Shown one piece after another: positions 22,313-32,324 of a DNA stretch of 64,000 bases (its first letter is position 1; each line of letters starts with the position of its first letter). Under the pieces are notes generated by a model. The model had not been told where the DNA came from and made no database searches. It saw only the letters and a program-made list of their open reading frames with translations. Source of the DNA: Aegilops tauschii subsp. strangulata (Eukaryota; Streptophyta; Magnoliopsida; Poales; Poaceae); assembly GCF_002575655.3 (NCBI RefSeq), contig NC_053041.3, forward strand, positions 304,391,554-304,455,553. The letters are read 5' to 3'. The position numbers and the translations under genes are program-made.

Positions 22313-22798
22313 GAAGCCTTTGAAACACTCAAGAAAGCCTTAATTTCTGCACCTATTGTTCAACCACCTGATTGGAACTTGCCTTTTGAAATTATGTGTG
22401 ATGCTAGTGATTATGTTGTTGGTGCTGTTCTAGGACAAAGAGTTGATAAGAAACTTAATGTGATTCATTATGCTAGTAAAACTCTAGACAGTGCTCAAAG
22501 AAATTATGCTACTACTGAAAAAGAATTCTTAGCAGTTGTGTTTGCTTGTGATAAATTTAGACCTTATATTGTTGATTCCAAAGTAACTGTTCACACAGAC
22601 CATGCTGCTATTAAATATCTTATGGAAAAAAAAGATGCTAAACCTAGACTTATTCAATGGGTTCTCTTGTTACAAGAATTTGATTTACATATCATTGATA
22701 GAAAAGGAGTTGAGAACCCAGTAGCTGATAATTTATCCAGGCTTGAAAATGTGCTTGATGACCCACTACCTATTGATGATAGTTTTCCTGATGAGTAG
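22313..22798 (+). pseudogene. Y RNase H
   Basis: It continues in frame after the TGA at 22310: [14 protein letters not shown], then [17 protein letters not shown] (first Asp), [13 protein letters not shown] (Glu), [12 protein letters not shown] (Asp) and DNLSRLEN near the end. These match the Ty3/Gypsy RNase H layout. The frame stops at TAG 22796-22798 (DE then stop), where the protein would normally run on into the linker before integrase. Confidence 0.87.
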
Positions 22799-24120
22799 TT
22801 AGCTGCAATAAACGTTGCTCATAGTACTCCTTGTTATGCTAATTATGCTAATTACATTGTTGCTAAATATTTACAACCTAGCTTTACATACCAACAAAAG
22901 TAAAAATTCTTCTATGATTTAAGACGTTACTTTTGGGATGACCCACATCTTTATAAAGAAGGACTAGATGGTATTATTAGACGTTGTGTACCTGAGCATG
23001 AACAGGGACAAATCCTACGGAAATGTCACTCCGAAGCTTATGGAGGGCATCATGCTGGAGATAGAACTGCTCACAAGGTACTGCAGTCTGGATTTTATTG
23101 GCCTACTCTCTTCAAGGATGCTCGTAAGTTCGTCTTATCTTGTGATGAATGTCAAAGGATAGGTAATATCGGTAAGCATCAAGAAATTCCTATGAATTAT
23201 TCACTTCCTGTTGAACCATTTGATGTTTGGGGATTTGATTACATGGGACCTTTTCCTTCCGCTAGTGGGTATACACATATTTTGGTTGTTGTTGATTATG
23301 TTACTAAATGGGTAGAAGCTATTCCAACCAGTAGTGCTGATCACAACACCTCTATTAAAATGCTTAAGGAAGTTATTTTCCCATGGTTTGGAGTCCCTAG
23401 ATATTTAATGACTGATGGTGGTTCACACTTTATTCATGGTGTTTTCCGTAAAATGCTTGCCAAGTATGATGTTAACCATAGAATTGCATCACCTTATCAT
23501 CCTCAGTCTAGTGGTCAAGTTCAACTTAGCAATAGAGAAATAAAATTAATTCTGCAAAAGACTGTCAATAGGTCCAGGAAGAATTGGTCTAAGAAATTAG
23601 ATGATGCACTTTGGGCTTATAGAACATCATATAAAAATCCTATGAGTATGTCTCCTTATAAAATGGTTTATGGAAAGGCTTGTCATTTTCTTCTTGAGTT
23701 AGAACATAAAGCATATTGGGCCATCAAAGAGCTCAACTATGATTTCAAACTTGCTGGTGAAAAGAGGTTATTTGATATCAGCTCACTAGATGAATGGAGA
23801 ACCCAAGCTTTATGAAAATTCAAAATTATTCAATGAGAAAGTTAAAAGATGGCATGACAAAAGAATCCAAAAGCGTGAGTTTAAAGTCGGAGAATATGTT
23901 CTTTTGTAGAACTCTCGTTTCAGATTCTTTGCAGGAAAACTCCTCTCAAATTGGGAAGGCCCATTTGTCATCGAGGAGGTTTATCGGTCTAGAGCCATCA
24001 AAATAAATAATTCCGAATGTACTAACCCGAAGGTTGTCAATGGGCAACGAATAAAGCACTATATCTCAGGTACGCCCATTAATGATGAAAGTAATATTAT
24101 CCAAACTTTGACACTGGAAG
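22799..24120 (+). pseudogene. Y integrase
   Basis: A linker with a TAA near 22901, then the zinc-binding segment (HSEAYGGHHAGDRTAH to CDECQRIG) spread over two frames. The DDE core lies at 23192-23815: FDVWGFDYMGPF (Asp), YLMTDGGSHF (Asp) and QLSNREIKLIL (Glu). After a frameshift near 23812 the C-terminal part reads KRWHDKRIQKREF and WEGPFVIEEVYRS, with an internal TAG, up to the T insertion. No chromodomain follows. Integrase would insert the cDNA; this copy has at least four disabling lesions. Confidence 0.86.
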
Positions 24121-26876
24121 TGTAGCGACCAGACCTCAAATGGCCTGTGCTGCTGTGCACCAGTGTCATCCCTGGATCAGTAATGCTGACACGCACAGTA
24201 CAAATGGAGGATTTATAACAGAGTAGCAATCACACACTTATTACATCGAATATCTCCAAAGAGATAAGTATGAAAAACATGGCTTAAGGCCATCTAATAA
24301 CGATAACAGCGGAAGACATGGAAGATAAGTGAGTCCATCCACTCCAGCGGCATCACTGAGTATAAGACCACGACCTAAGGCACTTTACTCGTCGTCTGAA
24401 AAGTCTGCAACATGAAACGTTGCAGCCCGAAAACGGGCCAGCACATAGAATATGCTGGCAGAGTAACACATAGAGAGCAATGAACAATAATAATGCTATA
24501 CTGTATGCATATATGGCTGGTGGAAAGGCTCTATGGTTACAGTTTTGCGGAAAGCCAATTTTATCCTACTGCAAAGGAATAAATTTTATTTAACTATCAT
24601 GGTGGTTGAAACATTGAGAAGGTACCTCCAACTCAATCCCAATTAAGTAACATCATTAACCCAACAATATTAATTATAAGTATCACGGTGATGAGATTCA
24701 AATGATAATCCAGATACAAGATACTCAAGTTGTCCATAACCGGGGACACGGCTAATCATGATCAGTTTGTACACTCTGCAGAGGTTTGTGCACTTTTCCC
24801 CACAAGACTCGATCGCCTCCGCTTGATTCTCGCACTGCATGATGTTTGAGAAACGGATGACCGAGACACAGTCTTTCAGAAATAATCACTCTCTACTCTG
24901 GATGGACCGGTACACCTACTTTCCCCTACATCTGCTAGTCCACCTCTTCAAGAGATCCTGTAACCTACTCAGCTATGCTAGAGCACATAATAGCTTGTGG
25001 CTGCACACGGAAGTTTCTAGCATGAATAATCTTATGATCCCTTTGAGCCTGGGTGGCGGACCTTATACATACAGACAACACTGGGTTCTCCAGGTGCCTC
25101 AATCCACCCAGATGTGAGTTTTAGTTGCCACCTTAAGTTGAACCATTATTAAACATCTCACATCTGTCATGAATATCACTCAAACCCAATCCACGTCTAC
25201 GAGCATAGCATGGCAATATAATAGCAACGTAGAAGTAACTCCCAATGGTTTGATATAGTAAAGCAGGTAATAGGTACTACCTCAACTACTTCCCAATACC
25301 CACAGTTTATTTAGATCCTAATCATGCAATGTGTTTGAGGAAAAAGATCTAATGCAATAAAACTGGGTATGAACGGGACATGATCAAAGTGTTACTTGCC
25401 TTGCTGATGATCCGCAAAACCTAGCGAGTCGAAGTAACAAGCGGCACACTCCGGGTACTCTATCGCAAGCAAACAAGCATACAATCAGTACTCATCTAAT
25501 GCACAGGTAAAATTCGAATGAAAGATCCAACCAGAAAGTTCAACTTAAGAACTCTGGTTTGCAAAAAGAATCAACTCGAAAGAAGCAACGAAAGTCAAAC
25601 GGCGAAAGAAAGAAACTTCGTTTGCTAATCTGGATCTAGGTCAAATTTTACTGTAGCAAAAACTTGTTTGAGTAGGTTAACCGGAAAGAGAATTTCGAGA
25701 CGAAACTCTAGGCGCTTGAATCACCTGATTCCGATAAACGAGCAGGAAGTTAAACAGATTCGAAAATTCGATCAGAAATCGAATCTGAGAAAATAACGAG
25801 AAAATCCGACGAAAAAGAAAAATGGACGAACGGTTAAATAACGGACGTTCGTTAACAGAGAAAAATCGACGAACGCGTTCGTTAAAACGAACGGTTCGAT
25901 GAACGCTCGCGAAATAAGAAAACCGAAAAAAAACCGATCTAGGGTTTTTTTTAAAACAAAAGGGTTTTTTTTACAGAAAACCGGTCAACAACGAAGACGG
26001 CCGGCGGCAGTACCTCGACAGGCGGGCTCCGGCGAGGGGCTCCGGTGGCAGGGCTCGGGCGCGAGGGGCGGCCGCTCGGGGGGGGGGGGGGGGGCTCCGG
26101 CGGCGAGGGGCGGCGGCTCCGGCGCTCCCGGCGGCAGCGGCGGGCAAGGCAAACGGCGGCGGCGGCGGCGGGCGATGCGGGCGGGCGGCGGAGCTCCTCC
26201 GGCGGCGGTGGTGAGGAAAGAGGGGGGGTCTATTTATGGAAGAGGGGGTCCGAGGTGCTTGGGGAAGGGGGCACCCGAGGCGGCGGCGGCGTCGTGTCCG
26301 GGGCGGACTCCGGCGGCGGCGTCGTGGGGAGAGAGGAGAGGGGCGACGGGGCTTGGGCCGTCGGCTGGGCCTTTGGCCCAGTCGGCGCGGGCGCGTTTTT
26401 TTTAAAGGTTCCGCGGAAAATATTGCGTAGAAAAATAAATAAAAATCCAAAAAACATGAAATAAATTTTCCCCGTCTAGTTAGAAAATCTAGAATAGGGT
26501 GAACATTTTTAAAATCAAAAATAAATATTTTGAAAACATGCAATATTTTAATGCAATAAAAATTGCAAATAAAATCCAAATAAATTTAAAATAATGATTT
26601 TAACATTTTTCCTCCCGTATTTCAATTGTTTTGGAGAAGTCATATTTTCTCCTCTCGTTTATTTAAAATTGAAATATTTTTCCGGAGAGAAAAATAATTA
26701 AAACCACAATCCTCGTTGGAAAAATCAAATTTAAAAATTTGAGAAAATCCCCAACTCTCTCCAAGGGTCCTTGAGTTGCGTAGGATTTATCGAGGATTTG
26801 TCAAAATGCAACAAAACATGATATGCAAATGATGATCTATGTATAACATTCCAAATTGAAAATTTGGGATGTTACA
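24121..26876 (-). repeat. T 3' LTR
   Basis: A 2756-bp LTR. On plus it starts TGTAGCGACCAGACC and ends GGGATGTTACA. A TATA-like CCATAAATAG (minus) lies near 26229-26240, upstream in element sense of a very GC-rich CGG-type tract (25990-26390). This tract includes a run of 17 G at about 26078-26094. The region 25800-25920 is dense in CGAACG and CGTTCG. The ORFs here (for example 25899-26405) are low-complexity by-products. Confidence 0.9.
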
Positions 26877-26888
26877 AACCTACCCCCC

Positions 26889-27370
26889 TTAAGATGAATC
26901 TCGCCCTCGAGATTCGGGTTGGCTAGAAAACAGGTGGGAGTGGTTTTTCCGTAGATCTTCCTCTCGCTCCCAGGTGGCTTCATCCTCCGTGTGGTGACTC
27001 CACTGGACTTTGCAAAACTTGATAACTTTTCTGCGGGTAAATCGACTGGCATACTCGAGAATCTTAACTGGTTTCTCCTCATAGGTCAAATCACTTTCCA
27101 ACTGAATCGCTTCCAGTGGCACAGTATCTCTTAGTGGTATCTCAGCCATCTCTGCGTGGCACTTCTTCAACTGCGAAACATGAAATACGTCATGTACTCC
27201 AGACAATCCTTCGGGCAATTCCAGCTTGTAGGCAACTTCTCCCATACGTTCCAACACTCTGTATGGTCCGATAAAACGAGGCGCTAACTTTCCCTTAACT
27301 CCAAAGCGCTTCACTCCACGAATTGGTGATACTCGAAGATACACTCTGTCTCTGATTTGTGAACTGTCTC
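26889..27370 (-). pseudogene. T integrase C-terminus with chromodomain-like tail
   Basis: Frame 27344-26889 begins just after a frameshift in pol. It holds the GPY/F-type segment (FIGPYRVLERMGEVAYKLEL), the conserved GVHDVFHVSQLKKC, and a C-terminal stretch VKILEYASRFTRRKVIKFCK followed by VQWSHHTEDEATWEREEDL. The latter fits the chromodomain of Tekay/Del chromoviruses, thought to guide integration to marked chromatin. The frame ends close to the PPT and 3' LTR, as expected. Confidence 0.85.
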
Positions 27371-29650
27371 CTTTCGTTTAGAATCGGCATAACTCTTCTG
27401 CCTGGACTGGGCTACCTTGAGCCTATCGCGAATCAACCTTACTTTTTGTTCAGACTCCTTAATCAAATCTGGTCCAAACAACTGACGGTCTCCAACTTCG
27501 TCCCACAACAACGGTGTTCTACACCTCCTTCCGTACAAAGCTTCGAAAGGGGCCATCTTCAAACTGGTTTGATAACTGTTGTTATATGAAAACTCTGCAT
27601 ATGGCAAATTGTCGTCCCAACTAGATCCATAATCTAGCGCACATGCTCTCAACATGTCCTCCAAAATCTGGTTGACTCTCTCGGTCTGTCCATCTGTCTG
27701 CGGGTGAAATGCTGTACTAAATTCCAGCCTGGTTCCCAATGTTTCATGTAGCTGCTTCAAAAACTTCGAGGTAAATTGGGTTCCTCTGTCTGATACAATG
27801 GTCCTCGGTACTCCATGCAAACATACTATCCTGGTCATGTATATCTTTGCCAACTTAGCACTGGTGTAAGTGGTCTTCACTGGAATGAAATGAGCCACTT
27901 TCATCAAACGGTCGACTACAACCCATATCGAGTCATAGCCTGAACGAGTCCTGGGTAATCCCGTGATAAAATCCATGCCTATTTTATCCCACTTCCATTC
28001 GGGTATCGGCAATGGCTGTAGCAATCCTGCTGGCTTCTGATGCTCTGCCTTCACTCTCTGACATACATCACAAACTGCTACATACTCCGCAATATCCTTC
28101 TTCATTCCGGTCCACCAGAAAGTATTCTTCAAATCCAAATACATCTTGGTATTCCCTGGGTGAATCGAGTACGGTGAATCATGGGCTTCTTGCAAAATCA
28201 ACTTCCTGATCTCCGGATCATTTGGCACATATACGCGGTCCTCAAACCATAAGGTATCGTGCTCATCCTCACGAAATCCCTTGGCTTTTCTTTTGCTCAT
28301 CTTCTCCTTTATCTCTTCAATCTCCTTGTCTGTCTTCTGAGCTTCTCTGGTCCTTTCCATCAAGGTAGACTGAATCTCCAATGCCGCTAAAGAGCCTCTA
28401 GGGACTATCTCCAAACATAGCTCACGTAGGTCCTCGGCTAACTCCTGAGGTAACTCTCCTGTCATGAGGGTGTTGACATGACTCTTGCGGCTCAACGCGT
28501 CTGCTACTACGTTAGCCTTTCCAGGGTGATAATGCAATCTCATATCATAGTCTTTGATGAGCTCCAACCATCTCCTCTGTCTGAGGTTTAACTCCTTCTG
28601 CGTGAAAATGTACTTCAAACTCTTGTGATCCGTGTACACCTCACAATGGTTTCCGATGAGAAAATGTCTCCATGTCTTCAATGCATGCACCACGGCTGCT
28701 AATTCCAAATCATGCGTAGCATAATTCTTCTCATGGGGTTTAAGTTGTCGTGAAGCATACGAAACAACTCTTCCTTCCTGCATAAGCACTGCTCCAAGTC
28801 CTCGACGAGAAGCGTCGCAATAAACTTCATAGTCCTTGCGTTGATCTGGCAGAATCAACACTGGTGATGTAACCAATCGTTTCATCAACTCCTGGAAACT
28901 GGCTTCACACTCCTCAGTGCAATTAAATTTGGTGTCCTTCTTCAATAGCTCAGTCATGGGCTTAGCAATCCTTGAGAAATTCTCGATAAATCTCTGGTAG
29001 TATCCTGCAAGTCCAAGAAAACTCCGGATTTCTCCAACTGTAGTGGGCGATTCCCAACTTGTCACTGTGTCAACCTTGGCAGGGTCTACTGCTATTCCTT
29101 CTCCAGAAATAACATGTCCAAGGAATCCAACTTCCTTCAACCAAAACTCACATTTGCTGAACTTGGCATATAACTGATGTTCTCTGAGCTTCTCAAGTAC
29201 CAATCGTAAATGCTCCTCATGCTCTTCTTCATCCTTGGAAAAGATTAAAATATCATCAATGAACACCACGACGAACTTATCCAAAAACTCCATAAACACT
29301 TTGTTCATCAGGTTCATGAAATAGGCCGGTGCATTAGTCAGTTCAAATGACATAATGGTATACTCATACAATCCATATCTGGTGGTAAATGTCGTCTTAG
29401 GTATATCCTGTTCTCGAATCTTTAACTGATGGTACCCTGATCGTAGATCGATCTTAGAAAATACTTTAGCTCCTTGCAAGCGGTCAAACAAATCATTGAT
29501 CATCGGCAGTGGGTACTTGTTTTTGATGGTCACTTCATTCAATCCTCGGTAATCAACAACCATCCTTAGTGATCCATCTTTCTTCTCCACTAGAAGTACT
29601 GGTGATCCCCAAGGTGACGAACTTGGGCGAATATAGCCTTTATCCAGTTA
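27311..29650 (-). pseudogene. T reverse transcriptase, RNase H and integrase
   Basis: A 759-codon frame. [37 protein letters not shown] (Asp), [15 protein letters not shown] and [14 protein letters not shown] (DD at about residues 112-113). RNase [29 protein letters not shown] and [12 protein letters not shown]. Integrase: the zinc-binding HPGNTKMY to CDVCQRVK, then GMDFITGLP (Asp), [11 protein letters not shown] (Asp) and [10 protein letters not shown] (Glu). It is separated from gag-protease by a TAA at 29648-29650 in the same frame, and loses its frame near 27345. Upstream of the first Met the frame reads through conserved RT residues, so the real polyprotein start is in gag. Confidence 0.92.
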
Positions 29651-31282
29651 CTCCTTGATCTGCTTCTTAATTTCCACCAAATCCTTTGCGGGCATCCTGT
29701 AAGGTCTCTTAGATATTGGCCCTGTGCCTGGCAAAAGTTCAATCAAGAACTCAATGTCTCTATCTGGTGGCATGCCTGGCAACTCTTCTGGAAATACATC
29801 CGGATAGTCCTTCACCACTGGTACTTCCTCCTGTACAACTCCTGATAAGGAATTCACTTGAGTCCTCTTCGGCATGTGCCTGGATACATACTTGATCCTT
29901 TTTCCTTCCGGGGTGGTAAGCAAAATAGTCTTGCTGGCACAATCGATGTTTCCTCCATACAACGATAGCCAATCCATTCCCAAAATCACATCCAAACCTT
30001 GTGATTCCAAAACAATGAGGTCTGAGGGGAAAACATGCCTTCCAATGGCCAACGGTATCTGAAAACATCCTTGGGTGGCCATATACTCTGCTCCTGGCGA
30101 GGTTACTAACATAGGGGTTTTGAGAACTTGGGTGGACATCTTAAACTTGTTTACGAATCCCCTTGATATGTATGAATGTGATGCACCAGTATCGAAAAGA
30201 ACAGTTGCAGTAAATGACTTAACCAAAAACTTACCTATTACTGCATCAGGCTGAGCTTCAACCTCCTCCACGCTCACGTGGTTCACATGTCCTTTGTTGA
30301 ACGGGTTCGGCTTCTTCCCAGAGCTTCCATTGCCATTTCCATTTTGGGCTTCGGAACAATCGGTAGCGTAATGTCCCGTCTTCTGGCACTTGAAACAGGT
30401 AATGTGACTTAGATCTCTCTTGGTTGGAGTAGATGGGTTGGTGCGGTTCTGTCCGTTTCCTCCTCCATTCCCATTACCAATCTTGGGGCCATTATGGTTG
30501 TGCGAACTACCTCCTCCATGGGTATGCTGAAACTGTCCTCCCGGCTTCGGGGTAAATCGTGGCTTTTGCTGGGCTCCAGAATTGTACTTCCCTTGTCCAT
30601 ACTTCCTCTTGCGGTTTTCAATCTGTTGTTGCTTCCCTTCAATCATGAGAGCTCTATCTACCAGCTCCTGGTAGTTGTTGAAAGTTGCTACCATCAACTG
30701 CATACTCAGCTCATCATTCAGTCCTTCTAAGAATTTATCCTGCTTGGCAGCATCTGTAGCAACGTCATCTGGTGCATAACGTGCTAACTTACTGAAATCC
30801 TCCACATACTGGCCTACGGTGCATCCTCCTTGGCGTAGGTTGCGAAACTCACGCTTCTTCATAGCCATAGCTCCTGCTGAAACATGAGCTGTACGGAAAG
30901 CTTGCTGAAACTGGTCCCATGTGACAGTGTCAATAGGGTGCGTGGCTGTATAATTCTCCCACCATGATGCTGCGGGTCCATCAAGCTGATGTGCGGCAAA
31001 ACGCAATCTTTCCGCATCTGTGCATCCTGCAGTGGTCAACTCCCTTCCAACTTTGCGGAGCCAATCATCTGCTACAATTGGCTCGGTGCTACTTGAAAAC
31101 ACCGGCGGGTTTAGCCTTAAGAAACGGGCTAAGTGGTCAACAGGTGGTGGTGGTGGTGGGTTGTTGTTGTTGTTGTTGTTGCCTTGGTTCTGAACTAACA
31201 CTTGCATCAGGGTATTCTGTTGCTGAATCAACTGGGTGATCTCTGGCGGGAAAACAAATCCGGTGTCGCATCTCGGAGGCAT
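29648..31282 (-). pseudogene. T gag and protease
   Basis: A 544-codon frame starting MPPRCDTGF. It has an Asn/Pro-rich N-terminal stretch, then the Retrotrans_gag core (ASWWENYTATHP, WDQFQQAFRTAH, LARYAPDDVATDAAKQDKFL). A Gly/Asn-rich linker and one zinc knuckle, CFKCQKTGHYATDC, follow near residue 296. The aspartic protease active site VLFDTGASHSYIS lies near residue 361, with MDWLSLYGG later. The RT N-terminus (PYRMPAKDLVEIKKQIKE) ends at a TAA that is one base change from a sense codon. Apart from that stop the frame is intact. Confidence 0.92.
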
Positions 31283-31481
31283 CTGATAGGTTTAGAAAAG
31301 ATGAGAATTAAGAATAGAATGAGGTCTAGAGAGAAAACACTACCCATATGCTCATGAGACAAATTCAATCAATATCACTCAATCAATCCAAACAAGGCAA
31401 AACAATCGATCTAACTAGCGTTACAAAGTGCTTGAGCTATACTACTAAATGGGGAAAAACTACTACTGCTATGGTGGTCTA

Positions 31482-32213
31482 CTAAAAATTCTGATCCGTT
31501 GAAGACTCCATGATGTCTGCCCCAGCTTCATCAATCCATTCGTCTTCACTTGGTTCCGAGTCGATGTCGTCGATGATGATGTAGTTATCCGGACAAGTGC
31601 ATTCGTCGACTTCTGCTTTTGGCACTGGATTTCCCACGAATGCTCCAATCTTATTCTCCAGGTCGTCAATCTTCCCTACTAGTGCGTTGATTTCCTCCAA
31701 ATAATCTTCGCGTGTAGCCTTGAGTTCTTCTTGGAGCTCCTTGATCTTCGTGAATGCCTTCTTCAGTTCTTCCTTGTCCGTGCACATCTGATTTTCCTGG
31801 CGTCGAATATGTTGGTTCTGCTCCTGGATGAAAGCTGCAATTGATCCATCCTTCTTGGTCTTGATCATCTCCCATTGTGCGTCTCGACATCCAGAAATTT
31901 GATAAATTGTATCCTTAAGCTCCTGGTGATAGACTTCTCCAATGCGTCCCATGGCGATGTGTGCGGCCATGCTCTTCCCTAAGCTCCAAGTTGGTGCTTC
32001 GAAAACCAATCTTATGGGTTCAGTAATTGGCGCAAACGTTCTTCCTGGAATGATAACTTGAATCTTCCAGCTCTCCTCTTCAGGTAATGTGGCGTTGTAG
32101 GTTCCGGTGATGCTTGGTATTCCTATGTTCAAGTACTTGGTGACTTCCTTCAAATGTCGTCCAAACGGCGTGTCTTCATCTAGTTGCATGAACTTGCTCC
32201 TTGCATTCGCCAT
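31482..32213 (-). CDS. T upstream ORF (coiled coil) before gag
   Basis: An intact 243-codon frame between the PBS and gag. The N-terminal half is globular-looking (GRHLKEVTKYLNIGIPSITG, WKIQVIIPGRTFAPITEPI). A heptad-rich region follows at about residues 140-190 (EELKKAFTKIKELQEELKA), then a highly acidic C-terminus (IDDIDSEPSEDEWIDEAGAD). I do not recognise a Pfam domain. The start is 110 bp after the PBS and the stop is about 200 bp upstream of gag. It may be an accessory protein of this chromovirus subfamily. Its intactness beside a nearly intact gag fits a young element. Confidence 0.7.
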   Translation of the reverse strand: MANARSKFMQLDEDTPFGRHLKEVTKYLNIGIPSITGTYNATLPEEESWKIQVIIPGRTFAPITEPIRLVFEAPTWSLGKSMAAHIAMGRIGEVYHQELKDTIYQISGCRDAQWEMIKTKKDGSIAAFIQEQNQHIRRQENQMCTDKEELKKAFTKIKELQEELKATREDYLEEINALVGKIDDLENKIGAFVGNPVPKAEVDECTCPDNYIIIDDIDSEPSEDEWIDEAGADIMESSTDQNF

Positions 32214-32304
32214 TCCTAAAAGAGTAGAAAGTGGAGAGGGGTCAGAAATGAGAAGAGAGAAGTTTTCTAGGGCTTAAGCTTAGTGGTCGTGTCCTATAGT
32301 CAGC

Positions 32305-32324
32305 GTGTGCTCTGATACCATCTT
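32305..32324 (-). other. T primer-binding site
   Basis: On the minus strand the LTR end GGTCGCTACA is followed by AAGA and TGGTATCAGAGC, the canonical plant initiator-Met tRNA complement. Confidence 0.9.

Noticed and set aside
25899..26579. Long GC-rich ORFs on both strands (up to 202 codons), also at 34078-34741
   Set aside because: They lie in the CGG-rich part of the T LTRs, are low-complexity (Gly/Arg or Pro/Ala/Arg), overlap on both strands and change with the G-run length.
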